In this document: positions 9,430 to 16,652 of the stretch, piece by piece
How the letters are laid out: each line of letters opens with the position of its first letter
Position numbering within the stretch: position 1 is the stretch's first letter
IMG/VR virus record: IMGVR_UViG_3300045240_000024
Span: 1 to 48,197 of that record
Strand: one strand, 5' to 3'
DNA length: 48,197 nucleotides
DNA from: a virus
The notes under the pieces: model-generated
Database searches by the model: none
What the model was told of the DNA's origin: nothing
Seen by the model: the letters and a program-made list of their open reading frames with translations, nothing else
Made by a program: the position numbers and the translations under genes

Positions 9430-10592
9430 TGCGAAAAATCCTCGTCGCGCTTCTCCTCGGGTTGGCGCTCCCGTGTCTGGCCCCGTGTCTGTCGCCTGAA
9501 GTCGAGGCGGCGACGACTTCGAAGTTCGCGCTCACCAACACTGCGTGGACGAGCTTGGGCGCTGGCCCGCTCGTCCTGACCTTCCAAGGCGAAGGCGTCT
9601 ACGCCGTCAGCGACACGATCCCGGTCGGATCGTCGCCCCCGCTTGCCGAAGGGCTCAAGATCCCGTCGGGCACCACGATCACGGTGAACACGGCTTCGAA
9701 CGTCTGGGCGATGGCGACGACGCCGGCCACCACCAACGTCTATGCCGCGCCCTACGCAGCAGCGTCGGGCGGCTCTTTGACGTGGCCCGGCACGGCGGCC
9801 CTCACCAACTACGGAACCGCCCCCACGGGCACCGTGCCTGCGGTGAACGCCTTCGTCACCAACGCGATCAGCGCGTCGTTCGCATGGCCCGGCACCGCGC
9901 CCCTGACGAACTTCGGCAACGCCACCGCGCCCGTCGGAACCGCCCCCTCGGTCTTGGCGTCGAGCTACCAAGCCGGAACTTGGACGGTTCAGCCGGGCAA
10001 CACCGCGAACACGACGCCGTGGCTGATGTCTGGCGCGGTCACGCAATCAGGCGCGTGGAACGTCGGCCAAACCGGCACTTGGACGGTCCAGCCGGGCAAC
10101 ACCGCGAACACGACGCCTTGGCTGATCAACGAAAACCAGATCAACGGCGTCGCCCCCAACATGGGAACCGGCGCAAGCAGCACCGGCACTCAACGCGTCG
10201 CGGTTTCGACCGACAGCCCCGGCGGCGCGATTGGGAACCCCCTGTTCGCCACGGTTGTCGCCTCGACGACTGGCGGCGCGACGCCGGTAGTTCAGCCGAC
10301 GCTCACGACGCCGGTCGTGATCAAAGCCTCGGCTGGCGAAATCTATAAAGTTCAGTGCGACAACATCGCCGGCGCAGCCGCCGCGTGGGTCGAACTGTTC
10401 AACGTCGCCTCCGGCGCGACCTTGGGCACGGGCGTCACCGACTACATTCCGCTCCCGGTCGGCGGCACGGGCGGGTTCACCCTCGCCATCGGCGAAATCT
10501 TCACAACGGGAATTATGATTGGCGCGGCGGCCGGCCCGACGGGTTCGACCGCTGCTGCGACTGCTGTCAACTGCTCGGTGGCCTACAAGTGA
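9426..10592 (+). CDS. Repeat-containing tail protein with signal peptide
   Basis: A 388-residue protein. The N-terminus MMRKILVALLLGLALPC...VEA is a Sec signal peptide. The body contains two kinds of internal repeat: WPGTAxLTNxG segments (about residues 120-170), and a 33-residue tandem containing GTWTVQPGNTANTTPWL (encoded at 9978 and 10077, 99 bp apart). These Thr/Asn-rich beta repeats are typical of podovirus tail proteins. The C-terminal 120 residues form a compact, possibly beta-sandwich domain. It overlaps the genes on both sides by 4 bp. The role is probably tail or surface binding; secretion is a second possibility because of the signal peptide. Confidence 0.55.
   Translation: MMRKILVALLLGLALPCLAPCLSPEVEAATTSKFALTNTAWTSLGAGPLVLTFQGEGVYAVSDTIPVGSSPPLAEGLKIPSGTTITVNTASNVWAMATTPATTNVYAAPYAAASGGSLTWPGTAALTNYGTAPTGTVPAVNAFVTNAISASFAWPGTAPLTNFGNATAPVGTAPSVLASSYQAGTWTVQPGNTANTTPWLMSGAVTQSGAWNVGQTGTWTVQPGNTANTTPWLINENQINGVAPNMGTGASSTGTQRVAVSTDSPGGAIGNPLFATVVASTTGGATPVVQPTLTTPVVIKASAGEIYKVQCDNIAGAAAAWVELFNVASGATLGTGVTDYIPLPVGGTGGFTLAIGEIFTTGIMIGAAAGPTGSTAAATAVNCSVAYK
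9978..10125 (+). repeat. Intragenic 99-bp tandem duplication
   Basis: Nearly identical stretches of about 48 bp begin at 9978 and 10077, encoding the repeated GTWTVQPGNTANTTPWL segment. The copies differ only at a few third-position-like sites, so the duplication is recent or is being homogenised. Confidence 0.85.
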
Positions 10593-12112
10593 TCCTGAAA
10601 CGCGCTTTCGCTCTCGCTCTTTCGGCGCTCTTCGCTTGCGCTCCTGTCTGGAGCCAGCAACTCGAACTGCTCGGCGCGTCGAACTTCAAGCCTTCGACTG
10701 CGGTTGCGCTGAACGGCTTCGTCACGCCGCTCCCGGTCACGGCCAACACGAGCGCGCTGGTCGCCACCGCCAGCACAACATCGCAAAACTCGATGTTGAG
10801 CGTTCCGGCGGCGGGGACATGGGCGTCCAGTTCGACAAGCCGCAATTTTCCAGTGCCCATTCCCGGCACTTTCTTCGGCATGGAAGTTAATGGCCCGTCG
10901 CTCGGCCTTACCGGGGCGGGAACCGTCAATTTCAACATCAACGCTTTTGGCGGGACGTTTTCGGGGACTTCACCGAATTGCACGCTCGCCGCAGGCCAGA
11001 CAACCTGTGCAGACACGGCGGGTTGCGCCAGCGGCGTTGCTTTCTGCGCCCACAAGCTGACCGTCACAGGCGCGCCATGCGCGACCAAAGTTTCACTCGC
11101 GGCAACCAACAGCGCGACGGCTCTTGCCGGAACTTTGACCGGCCCGATCTACATGGGCACGGCTTTTCAGAGCGCCAACGCCAACGAAGGACTGATTTTT
11201 GGCTATACATTTAGCGTTCCCAATACTATTGTGGGGTGGTTCAATAACTTTTTGACATTTTCAGGTACAGCAGAGTATAACGTACAGCAAATTATGCCGA
11301 CATCCGGCACGCTGGACACGCTCTGTGTGTGGATGATGAACGGAGGGCCGTCTGCTGGCGCGACTTATACGGTAACGATGTTCAAGAACGGCCAAGCGAC
11401 GGCGGTCACTTGCACCGTTTCGAACCCGGCATCGACTTGCGACACGACGGCAGGATGCGCTCCCAGCGTAGCTTGCCCGTTAAACGTCGCGGTTTCCCCC
11501 GGCGATACGATTTCTTTCAAGTCTTGCCCGAGCAATGTCGCCGGTTGCCCAGCCGGAAGCGCAGCAAACGCTGGCGTTGGCTTTTCTTGGTCGATGCGCT
11601 GGCTCCCGGCCACTGCAAAAGAAGCGGTTGTCTGGGCGTCGCCTCTCGGTAATTCGGGAACCACCCCCGGCACAACGGCGAGCACCAACTACTATAACGC
11701 TTCGAACGGCAGCGGGAATTCGACCACGCCGCAAGGCGGCGCGAACGCCAACATCATTCCCTATGTCCCGACCAACATCACTTTCAAGGATTACACGGTC
11801 GCATGGTGCTGGGGAACCTCGTCCGACGCGGGCCGAACCTTCAGCGTCGAAGCAACCAACACCCCGGGTGCGATGCCTGCGACGGTCGCCGGAACCTCCG
11901 GCGTCAAATCGGGTGTGACGATTTCTTCGCCTTGCCAAACAGCAGGAAGCGCCCCGACCTATCTGGCCCGAGACACGACGACTACGTTCACGACGACGAC
12001 GCCCGTGACCGACAACACGCTATTCGATATCGTGACAGTCAACGGAACCGGGACGCACCAAACGATGGGCGGCGGCGGTCTCAAGCAGGCCTTCGTGATG
12101 GTGGTTCAATGA
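10589..12112 (+). CDS. Tail-associated protein with signal peptide
   Basis: A 507-residue protein starting at GTG in a GTGA overlap. The N-terminus MILKRAFALALSALFACAPVWSQQ is again a Sec signal peptide. The mature part is Thr/Ser/Ala-rich with several Cys pairs (CTLAAGQTTCAD, CTVSNPASTC) that could form disulphides, which fits export to an oxidising compartment better than cytoplasmic assembly. A patch at about 11200-11290 is much lower in GC than its surroundings and may mark recombination. It is the third consecutive exported-type protein, and the lysis genes follow directly with 4-bp overlaps. Function unknown. Confidence 0.55.
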   Translation: MILKRAFALALSALFACAPVWSQQLELLGASNFKPSTAVALNGFVTPLPVTANTSALVATASTTSQNSMLSVPAAGTWASSSTSRNFPVPIPGTFFGMEVNGPSLGLTGAGTVNFNINAFGGTFSGTSPNCTLAAGQTTCADTAGCASGVAFCAHKLTVTGAPCATKVSLAATNSATALAGTLTGPIYMGTAFQSANANEGLIFGYTFSVPNTIVGWFNNFLTFSGTAEYNVQQIMPTSGTLDTLCVWMMNGGPSAGATYTVTMFKNGQATAVTCTVSNPASTCDTTAGCAPSVACPLNVAVSPGDTISFKSCPSNVAGCPAGSAANAGVGFSWSMRWLPATAKEAVVWASPLGNSGTTPGTTASTNYYNASNGSGNSTTPQGGANANIIPYVPTNITFKDYTVAWCWGTSSDAGRTFSVEATNTPGAMPATVAGTSGVKSGVTISSPCQTAGSAPTYLARDTTTTFTTTTPVTDNTLFDIVTVNGTGTHQTMGGGGLKQAFVMVVQ

Positions 12113-12675
12113 TCGACCGGGAGAAATTCTTCACTTCGATCCGAGGAAGTTTGTTCAACGGCGTCCTGTCGCAGACACAGGTCGATGGGATGAACTACCT
12201 TCTCGATACTTGGGAAAATTACTTCGTGGATAGCGATATTCGTTGGCTCGCTTACGCGCTGGCGACGGCGTTCCATGAAACCGCCTACACCATGCAGCCC
12301 ATCGAAGAATATGGCCGGGGAGAGGGCCACGACTACGGCAAAACGACCGGCCCCTACGGCGAAAAATACTATGGCCGGGGGCACGTTCAACTGACTTGGA
12401 TCGCCAACTACGAGAAGGCGCAGGCGCGCCTGAAAGACATCTACGAAGTCGAAGCGCCTCTCGTCGAGTACCCGCACAGGATGCTCGAAGACGAGCCGAG
12501 CGCTCTTGTGCTTTTTGACGGGTCGATCCAAGGGTGGTTCACCGGCGTCGGCCTGCCCCAGTATTTCGACGCAGACACCGAAGACCCCTATAACGCCCGG
12601 CGCGTGATCAACGGCACCGACAAAGCCGACCTGATCGCGGGCTACTACACCCAGTTCAAGAACGCGCTTACATGA
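12109..12675 (+). CDS. GH19-type endolysin (chitinase-like muramidase)
   Basis: A 188-residue protein of the glycoside hydrolase 19 lysozyme family. The catalytic glutamate is in AFHETAYTM (Glu57), and the family signature YYGRGHVQLTW follows at about residues 84-94. These enzymes cut peptidoglycan glycan strands at the end of infection. There is no signal peptide or transmembrane segment, so it needs a holin; two small membrane proteins follow immediately with ATGA-type overlaps. It is the single domain usual for this phage family, without a cell-wall-binding module. Confidence 0.88.
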   Translation: MIDREKFFTSIRGSLFNGVLSQTQVDGMNYLLDTWENYFVDSDIRWLAYALATAFHETAYTMQPIEEYGRGEGHDYGKTTGPYGEKYYGRGHVQLTWIANYEKAQARLKDIYEVEAPLVEYPHRMLEDEPSALVLFDGSIQGWFTGVGLPQYFDADTEDPYNARRVINGTDKADLIAGYYTQFKNALT

Positions 12676-12860
12676 GCCTCGGATCAGCCGCCAGCGGGAC
12701 CATCGACGCGCTCAAGACGAGCCCGCTCCTGCTCGTGGTCGTCGTGCTCAATGCGGGCATGATTTTCGCGCTCCTGTACGTTGCCAACGTCCAGCGCGAC
12801 GAGCGCCAGACACTGACCAAAATGCTGATCGAAAACTGTCAGGGAGCGAAGCCGTCATGA
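12672..12860 (+). CDS. Small membrane protein, possible holin or spanin component
   Basis: A 62-residue protein with one transmembrane segment (about residues 19-40, LLLVVVVLNAGMIFALLYV) and a charged C-terminal tail (NVQRDERQTLTK). It lies between the endolysin and another tiny membrane protein, overlapping both by 4 bp. This lysis-cassette position suggests a holin or an inner-membrane lysis factor. One transmembrane segment with an outside N-terminus would fit a class III holin or an i-spanin-like protein, but no lipobox partner was recognised. Confidence 0.6.
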   Translation: MSLGSAASGTIDALKTSPLLLVVVVLNAGMIFALLYVANVQRDERQTLTKMLIENCQGAKPS

Positions 12861-13039
12861 GCATTCTGGGCGTCGTCCTCCTCGTCATCCTAATCCTGAT
12901 CCTGCTTGGCGGCATCGGCCCCTCGGTCTACCCCGGTTCGGCGTGGCCCTACGGTTACGGCCTCGGGCACGGTGGCGTCGGCATCGTCGGCGTCATCCTG
13001 ATCATCGTGCTCGTCCTCGCCCTGACAGGCAGGCTTTAA
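12857..13039 (+). CDS. DUF3309-like small membrane protein
   Basis: A 60-residue protein with two strongly hydrophobic segments (residues 3-19 and 42-58) joined by a Gly/Tyr-rich loop (YPGSAWPYGYGLGHGG). This matches the DUF3309 pattern, known mainly from alphaproteobacterial chromosomes. Context in the lysis cassette makes a holin role possible. Acquisition from the host is also likely, since the family is common there. It overlaps the previous gene by 4 bp (ATGA). Confidence 0.65.
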   Translation: MSILGVVLLVILILILLGGIGPSVYPGSAWPYGYGLGHGGVGIVGVILIIVLVLALTGRL

Positions 13040-13057
13040 GCGAAGGAGAACCTCCAA

Positions 13058-13522
13058 ATGCCTCAACTTTATTGGATCATCCCTCTCGAAGGGGGCCATC
13101 CCGACAACGCGCTTCCCGGCGGCCGCCCGCCTCACGTCGGCGGCGGCCCGATCTATCACCCCGGGCACCCGGATCACGGACTGCCGTCCTCGCCCGGCCA
13201 TCCGAGCAATCGCCCGCCGGGTTCGTGGGGCGGCCCGGTCGATCCGGGTTTCGGTCAGGGCGGCGGCAGCGGCGGCTACCCGATCTATCATCCGGGGCAT
13301 CCCAGCCACGGACTGCCGAGCGGCGGCGAGCGCCCCGACAACGCGCTTCCCTCCGGCGAAGAGATCCCGCCCGAGGCGATCCAGTTGCCGGAACCGCCGC
13401 CCGAGTATTCGGACAAGGTCGTCGTAGCGGTCAAACGCCCCGACGGGGAGTGGCAGATCACCGCCTACGACCCAGACACGCTTCCCGACAACGCACTGCC
13501 TCCGGCTCCCGAGCCGAAGTAA
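13058..13522 (+). CDS. Proline/glycine/histidine-rich repeat protein
   Basis: A 154-residue low-complexity protein with repeated modules PDNALP (three or four times), PIYHPGHPxHGLPS (twice) and GGG linkers, ending in a more ordered segment (KVVVAVKRPDGEWQITAYD). An excellent ribosome binding site (GAAGGAGAAC) precedes the ATG. It lies between the lysis genes and TerL in a run of structural-type genes. A virion accessory or scaffold-like role is possible; no family function is known to me. Confidence 0.6.
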   Translation: MPQLYWIIPLEGGHPDNALPGGRPPHVGGGPIYHPGHPDHGLPSSPGHPSNRPPGSWGGPVDPGFGQGGGSGGYPIYHPGHPSHGLPSGGERPDNALPSGEEIPPEAIQLPEPPPEYSDKVVVAVKRPDGEWQITAYDPDTLPDNALPPAPEPK

Positions 13523-13556
13523 GCGCGAAACCACTCCAGAAAAGGGAGTTCGACAG

Positions 13557-13970
13557 ATGGCATTTCCAATGCGTGGCGGCCCTCCTCCAATGGGCGCGCC
13601 GGGCGGCGCTCCCCCATTGGGGGGCGCAGGCCCGCCGATGGGCATGAGCGGCCTTCTGGCGAGCTTGGCGGCGTCGCATGGCGCTCCCGCCAGCCTGACG
13701 ATGCACCCGGGGGGCGGCGGCGGAATGCCGCCCGGCGTCCCCCCGGGCGGCGGGGGCGGGCCGCCCCCCATGCCTCCTCTCGCAGGGGGCGGCGGCCCCC
13801 CTTCGCCCATGATGGGCGGCGCACCCGGCGGCCCGCCGCCGGGCATGGGCGCGCCCCCGCCGCCGATGCGGCCGCCGATGCCCGTAGGCCGCCCCGCGCC
13901 GCGGCCCGCAGCCAAGCGCCCGCCGGGGCGCGGCATCAAGATCAAGTCGTCCCCGGTGCGCGTGTCCTGA
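13557..13970 (+). CDS. Gly/Pro/Met-rich low-complexity protein
   Basis: A 137-residue protein made almost entirely of Gly, Pro, Met and Ala (PPPMGAPGGAPP-like blocks), ending in a basic tail (KRPPGRGIKIKSS). It is expected to be disordered. The ATG has a good GGGAG site, and codon positions are strongly GC-biased in this frame. The opposite-strand ORF over the same DNA (12890-14008) is judged a shadow. Such proteins occur among structural genes of phages of alphaproteobacteria; the function is unknown. Confidence 0.55.
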   Translation: MAFPMRGGPPPMGAPGGAPPLGGAGPPMGMSGLLASLAASHGAPASLTMHPGGGGGMPPGVPPGGGGGPPPMPPLAGGGGPPSPMMGGAPGGPPPGMGAPPPPMRPPMPVGRPAPRPAAKRPPGRGIKIKSSPVRVS

Positions 13971-13983
13971 AGGGAGTTCTGAA

Positions 13984-14649
13984 ATGGTGACGACGCCGAT
14001 CTCCGCATCCGTGTCTGCCTCTCTGTCGTGGGGGCAGATCGTCAAGAATGTCGCCGTCGCCAACAACGGGACTTTGGTCGTCAACACGCCGGGGATCATC
14101 GGCCCGGAGAACTACGACTTCGCCAACGCCCAAGTGACGCAGGAAGGCACCGTGCTTCAGCCATCGGCGCAGTTCACGCTGGCATGGGCGGGAGATTTCT
14201 CTTCGGTCACCATCACCAACAAAACCGGCGCGCCGTGGCCCGTCAACAGCACGATCTATGTCGCGTTGATGCAGTTCCAAGCGCCCGACCACAACGCCGC
14301 CATCGCCAACCTGACGGCCCGCGTGGCTGCGCTCGAAGCCAAAACCACGACCGTTGTCCCGGTCGTCACGCCGCAAGCCGCCAGCATCAAAGCGGGCTTC
14401 GCTTTGAGCGCCGTCATGGCGACGATGACGGCCTCGGGAACCCCCACTTCGTGGGCGATCACCGGCCAGACGGTCAACAATGCCCCGACCGCAGGATACT
14501 GGGCCGTCAGCGCCGCGGGCGTCGTCACCGCGCTCGCGCCCGCCATCGCCGCGAACATCCCGAAAGGCGCGGTCGTCGCCATCCTGCTGACCGCGACCAA
14601 CGCCAACGGCACATCGACCCCCGGTCGCTTGACCATCAACGTCGGATAG
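13984..14649 (+). CDS. Virion surface protein with Ig-like C-terminal domain
   Basis: A 221-residue protein. The N-terminal beta domain ends in VTITNKTGAPWPVNSTIYV (about residues 76-94), followed by a short coiled coil (AAIANLTARVAALEAK) and a Thr/Ala-rich domain resembling bacterial Ig-like folds. The next gene repeats the same N-terminal motif and coiled coil, so the two are paralogues. The arrangement suggests a trimeric decoration or fibre protein. A GGGAG site lies 7 nt before the ATG. Confidence 0.6.
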   Translation: MVTTPISASVSASLSWGQIVKNVAVANNGTLVVNTPGIIGPENYDFANAQVTQEGTVLQPSAQFTLAWAGDFSSVTITNKTGAPWPVNSTIYVALMQFQAPDHNAAIANLTARVAALEAKTTTVVPVVTPQAASIKAGFALSAVMATMTASGTPTSWAITGQTVNNAPTAGYWAVSAAGVVTALAPAIAANIPKGAVVAILLTATNANGTSTPGRLTINVG

Positions 14650-14658
14650 GAGAGTTCA

Positions 14659-15087
14659 ATGGCGGTAGGCGATAAAAGCGCCCAATCCTACGGGTGGCCG
14701 AAGACGCTCGAAAAAGCGGTGCCGCCGGGCGACGAAGTGACTTATCCCGCGCCGGGGTTCGACCATCGTTACACGGATACGCGCTATGTCGATGTGAACA
14801 CTCCCGATGGCAAAGTCTACCGCGCCGGGGGCGACGGCAAGGGCGTCGATGTCATCTTCAACTCGACTTCGCACGACGAGCCGGTGACGGTCACTGTCGC
14901 CAACCACACCGGCGTAGAATGGCCCGTCGGGGGCTCGGTCTATGTCTTTTGCCCACACGTTCTTTCGGCAGGAGCCAACGAGTGGGATCTCAAAGAGCAG
15001 ATCTGGGATCTTCAGCAGCGCGTCGTCGTGCTTGAAGGGGGCGAACCCGTGATGGCGACGGTGAACTCCCCCGTGGGCGAAACTTGA
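14659..15087 (+). CDS. Paralogous virion protein (WPV motif plus coiled coil)
   Basis: A 142-residue protein. Its central part contains VTVTVANHTGVEWPVGGSVYV, matching the preceding gene's VTIxNxTGxxWPVxxxxYV, and is followed by a heptad-type helix (WDLKEQIWDLQQRVVVLEGG). It lacks the Ig-like C-terminal domain of its paralogue. It is probably a head or tail decoration protein, inferred from shared architecture and position just before TerL. The stop overlaps the TTG start of terL by 4 bp. Confidence 0.6.
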   Translation: MAVGDKSAQSYGWPKTLEKAVPPGDEVTYPAPGFDHRYTDTRYVDVNTPDGKVYRAGGDGKGVDVIFNSTSHDEPVTVTVANHTGVEWPVGGSVYVFCPHVLSAGANEWDLKEQIWDLQQRVVVLEGGEPVMATVNSPVGET

Positions 15088-16652
15088 GCGACCCGGGCGA
15101 ACTCCGGCAGCTTCTTCTGCGCCGCAAAGCGATCCTTGCGGCGCGCGAAGACTTGACCGCGTTCGCCCGTTTTATGATGCCGGTGCCAGACACGCCCGAC
15201 GACGTGTCTGTGTCTCTCTACCGGCCCGCAAAACACCATCGCGTGCTCGCCGCGGCGCTCGAGCAGATCGAAAAAGGCGCGTACAAGCGCCTCCAGATCA
15301 CGCTTCCGCCCCGTCACGGCAAGACCAAGCTCGCTTCGCACCTGTTCGCGGCTTGGTTTGCGGGCCGAAACCCGGAAAAGTCGATCATCGTGGCGACTTA
15401 CAGCGAAAAATTCGCTTGGGACCACGGTCGCGCAGTGCGCGACATCATTGAGAACCCCCTTTTTCGTCAAGTTTTCCCCGAAGTGCGCCTGAAAGAGGGT
15501 TCCGCGAGCATGGACCGGCTCGAAACCGAGCAAGGAGGCGTTCTTTTCTTCCTCGGGCGCGGTTCCGGCGCGACCGGACGCGGGGCCGACGTGATTTTGC
15601 TCGACGACCCGACAAAAGACCGGAAAGAGGCTGATAGTCCTACGATCCGCGAGCAACTTTGGTCGTGGTACACCCAAGTGCTCCAGACACGGCTGATGAC
15701 GAAGGCCGGGGCCATCGTGATCATCCAGACACGGTGGCACGAAGACGATTTGATCGGACGGCTCACCGACGCGACGAACCCCTGCTACTCGGTGCAGGAG
15801 GCGACGAAGTGGCGGGTGATCGACATGCCCGCGATTGCGCGCGACAAGGACGTTCTCGGGCGCAAGCCGGGCGAAGCGCTGTGGCCGGAGCGGTTCGACC
15901 GCGATTATCTCGACAGCCTGCGCGAAACCGATATTCGAGGCTTTCAGGCGCTCTATCAAGGCCGCCCGACGCCGGAAGAGGGCAGCTTCTTCAAGTCAGT
16001 TTCGATGCGGACCTACACCCGGATGCGCGAAATGCCGGGCAAAGAGCGTATGCGCTACTATGCCGCATCCGATCACGCCGTCTCGCTCGAACAGGGCCGC
16101 GACAAGACGTGCCTGATGATCATTGGCGTCGATGACCGCGACGACATCTGGGTCCAGCCCGACATCTTCTGGCAGCAGTCGGACACCGCGACCGTGGTCG
16201 AGAACATGGTCACGATGATGGAAAAATACCAACCCTTGTTCTGGTGGGCCGAGAAGGGTCACATCTCGAAGAGCATCGGGCCTTTCCTGCGAAAGCGCAT
16301 GCTCGAGAAGCGCGTGTTCGTGTCTATCGACGAGATCACGCCCCTTGGCGACAAGCAGACACGGGCTCAGTCGATGCAGGCGCGCATGACGATGGGCAAA
16401 GTGGTTTTCCCGGGCTTCGCCCGCTGGTGGCCCGAAGCGCACGACCAGATGTTGAAATTCCCGCAGGGCGCGCACGACGACTTCGTGGACACCCTTTCGC
16501 TCTTCGGCTACGGCCTCTACAAGCAGCGAGGCCAGCGCGCGGCGGCTCGCGAGGAAAAGAAGCCCAAGCTTTACACCTACGGCTGGGTGATCGAGAGCGC
16601 CAAGAAAGAGCGTGAGCGCGAGCGCGCGAACATGACGACCGGAGGCTGGTGA
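15084..16652 (+). CDS. terL: Terminase large subunit (packaging ATPase/nuclease)
   Basis: A 522-residue protein with both TerL domains. The ATPase has Walker A PPRHGKT (75-81), Walker B VILLDD (170-175) and the coupling-type motif IIQTRWHEDD (213-222). The nuclease has a first acidic residue in AASDHAV (about Asp330) and a late HDDFVDTLS cluster (about 466). It pumps DNA into the prohead through the portal encoded next. The start is TTG in a TTGA overlap with the previous gene; an upstream reading frame offers no better start. Length is usual for the family. Confidence 0.95.
   Translation: MSDPGELRQLLLRRKAILAAREDLTAFARFMMPVPDTPDDVSVSLYRPAKHHRVLAAALEQIEKGAYKRLQITLPPRHGKTKLASHLFAAWFAGRNPEKSIIVATYSEKFAWDHGRAVRDIIENPLFRQVFPEVRLKEGSASMDRLETEQGGVLFFLGRGSGATGRGADVILLDDPTKDRKEADSPTIREQLWSWYTQVLQTRLMTKAGAIVIIQTRWHEDDLIGRLTDATNPCYSVQEATKWRVIDMPAIARDKDVLGRKPGEALWPERFDRDYLDSLRETDIRGFQALYQGRPTPEEGSFFKSVSMRTYTRMREMPGKERMRYYAASDHAVSLEQGRDKTCLMIIGVDDRDDIWVQPDIFWQQSDTATVVENMVTMMEKYQPLFWWAEKGHISKSIGPFLRKRMLEKRVFVSIDEITPLGDKQTRAQSMQARMTMGKVVFPGFARWWPEAHDQMLKFPQGAHDDFVDTLSLFGYGLYKQRGQRAAAREEKKPKLYTYGWVIESAKKERERERANMTTGGW

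Noticed and set aside
12890-14008. A 372-codon minus-strand Pro/Gly-rich frame
   Set aside because: It covers several plus-strand genes with good ribosome binding sites and would need transcription against the operon.
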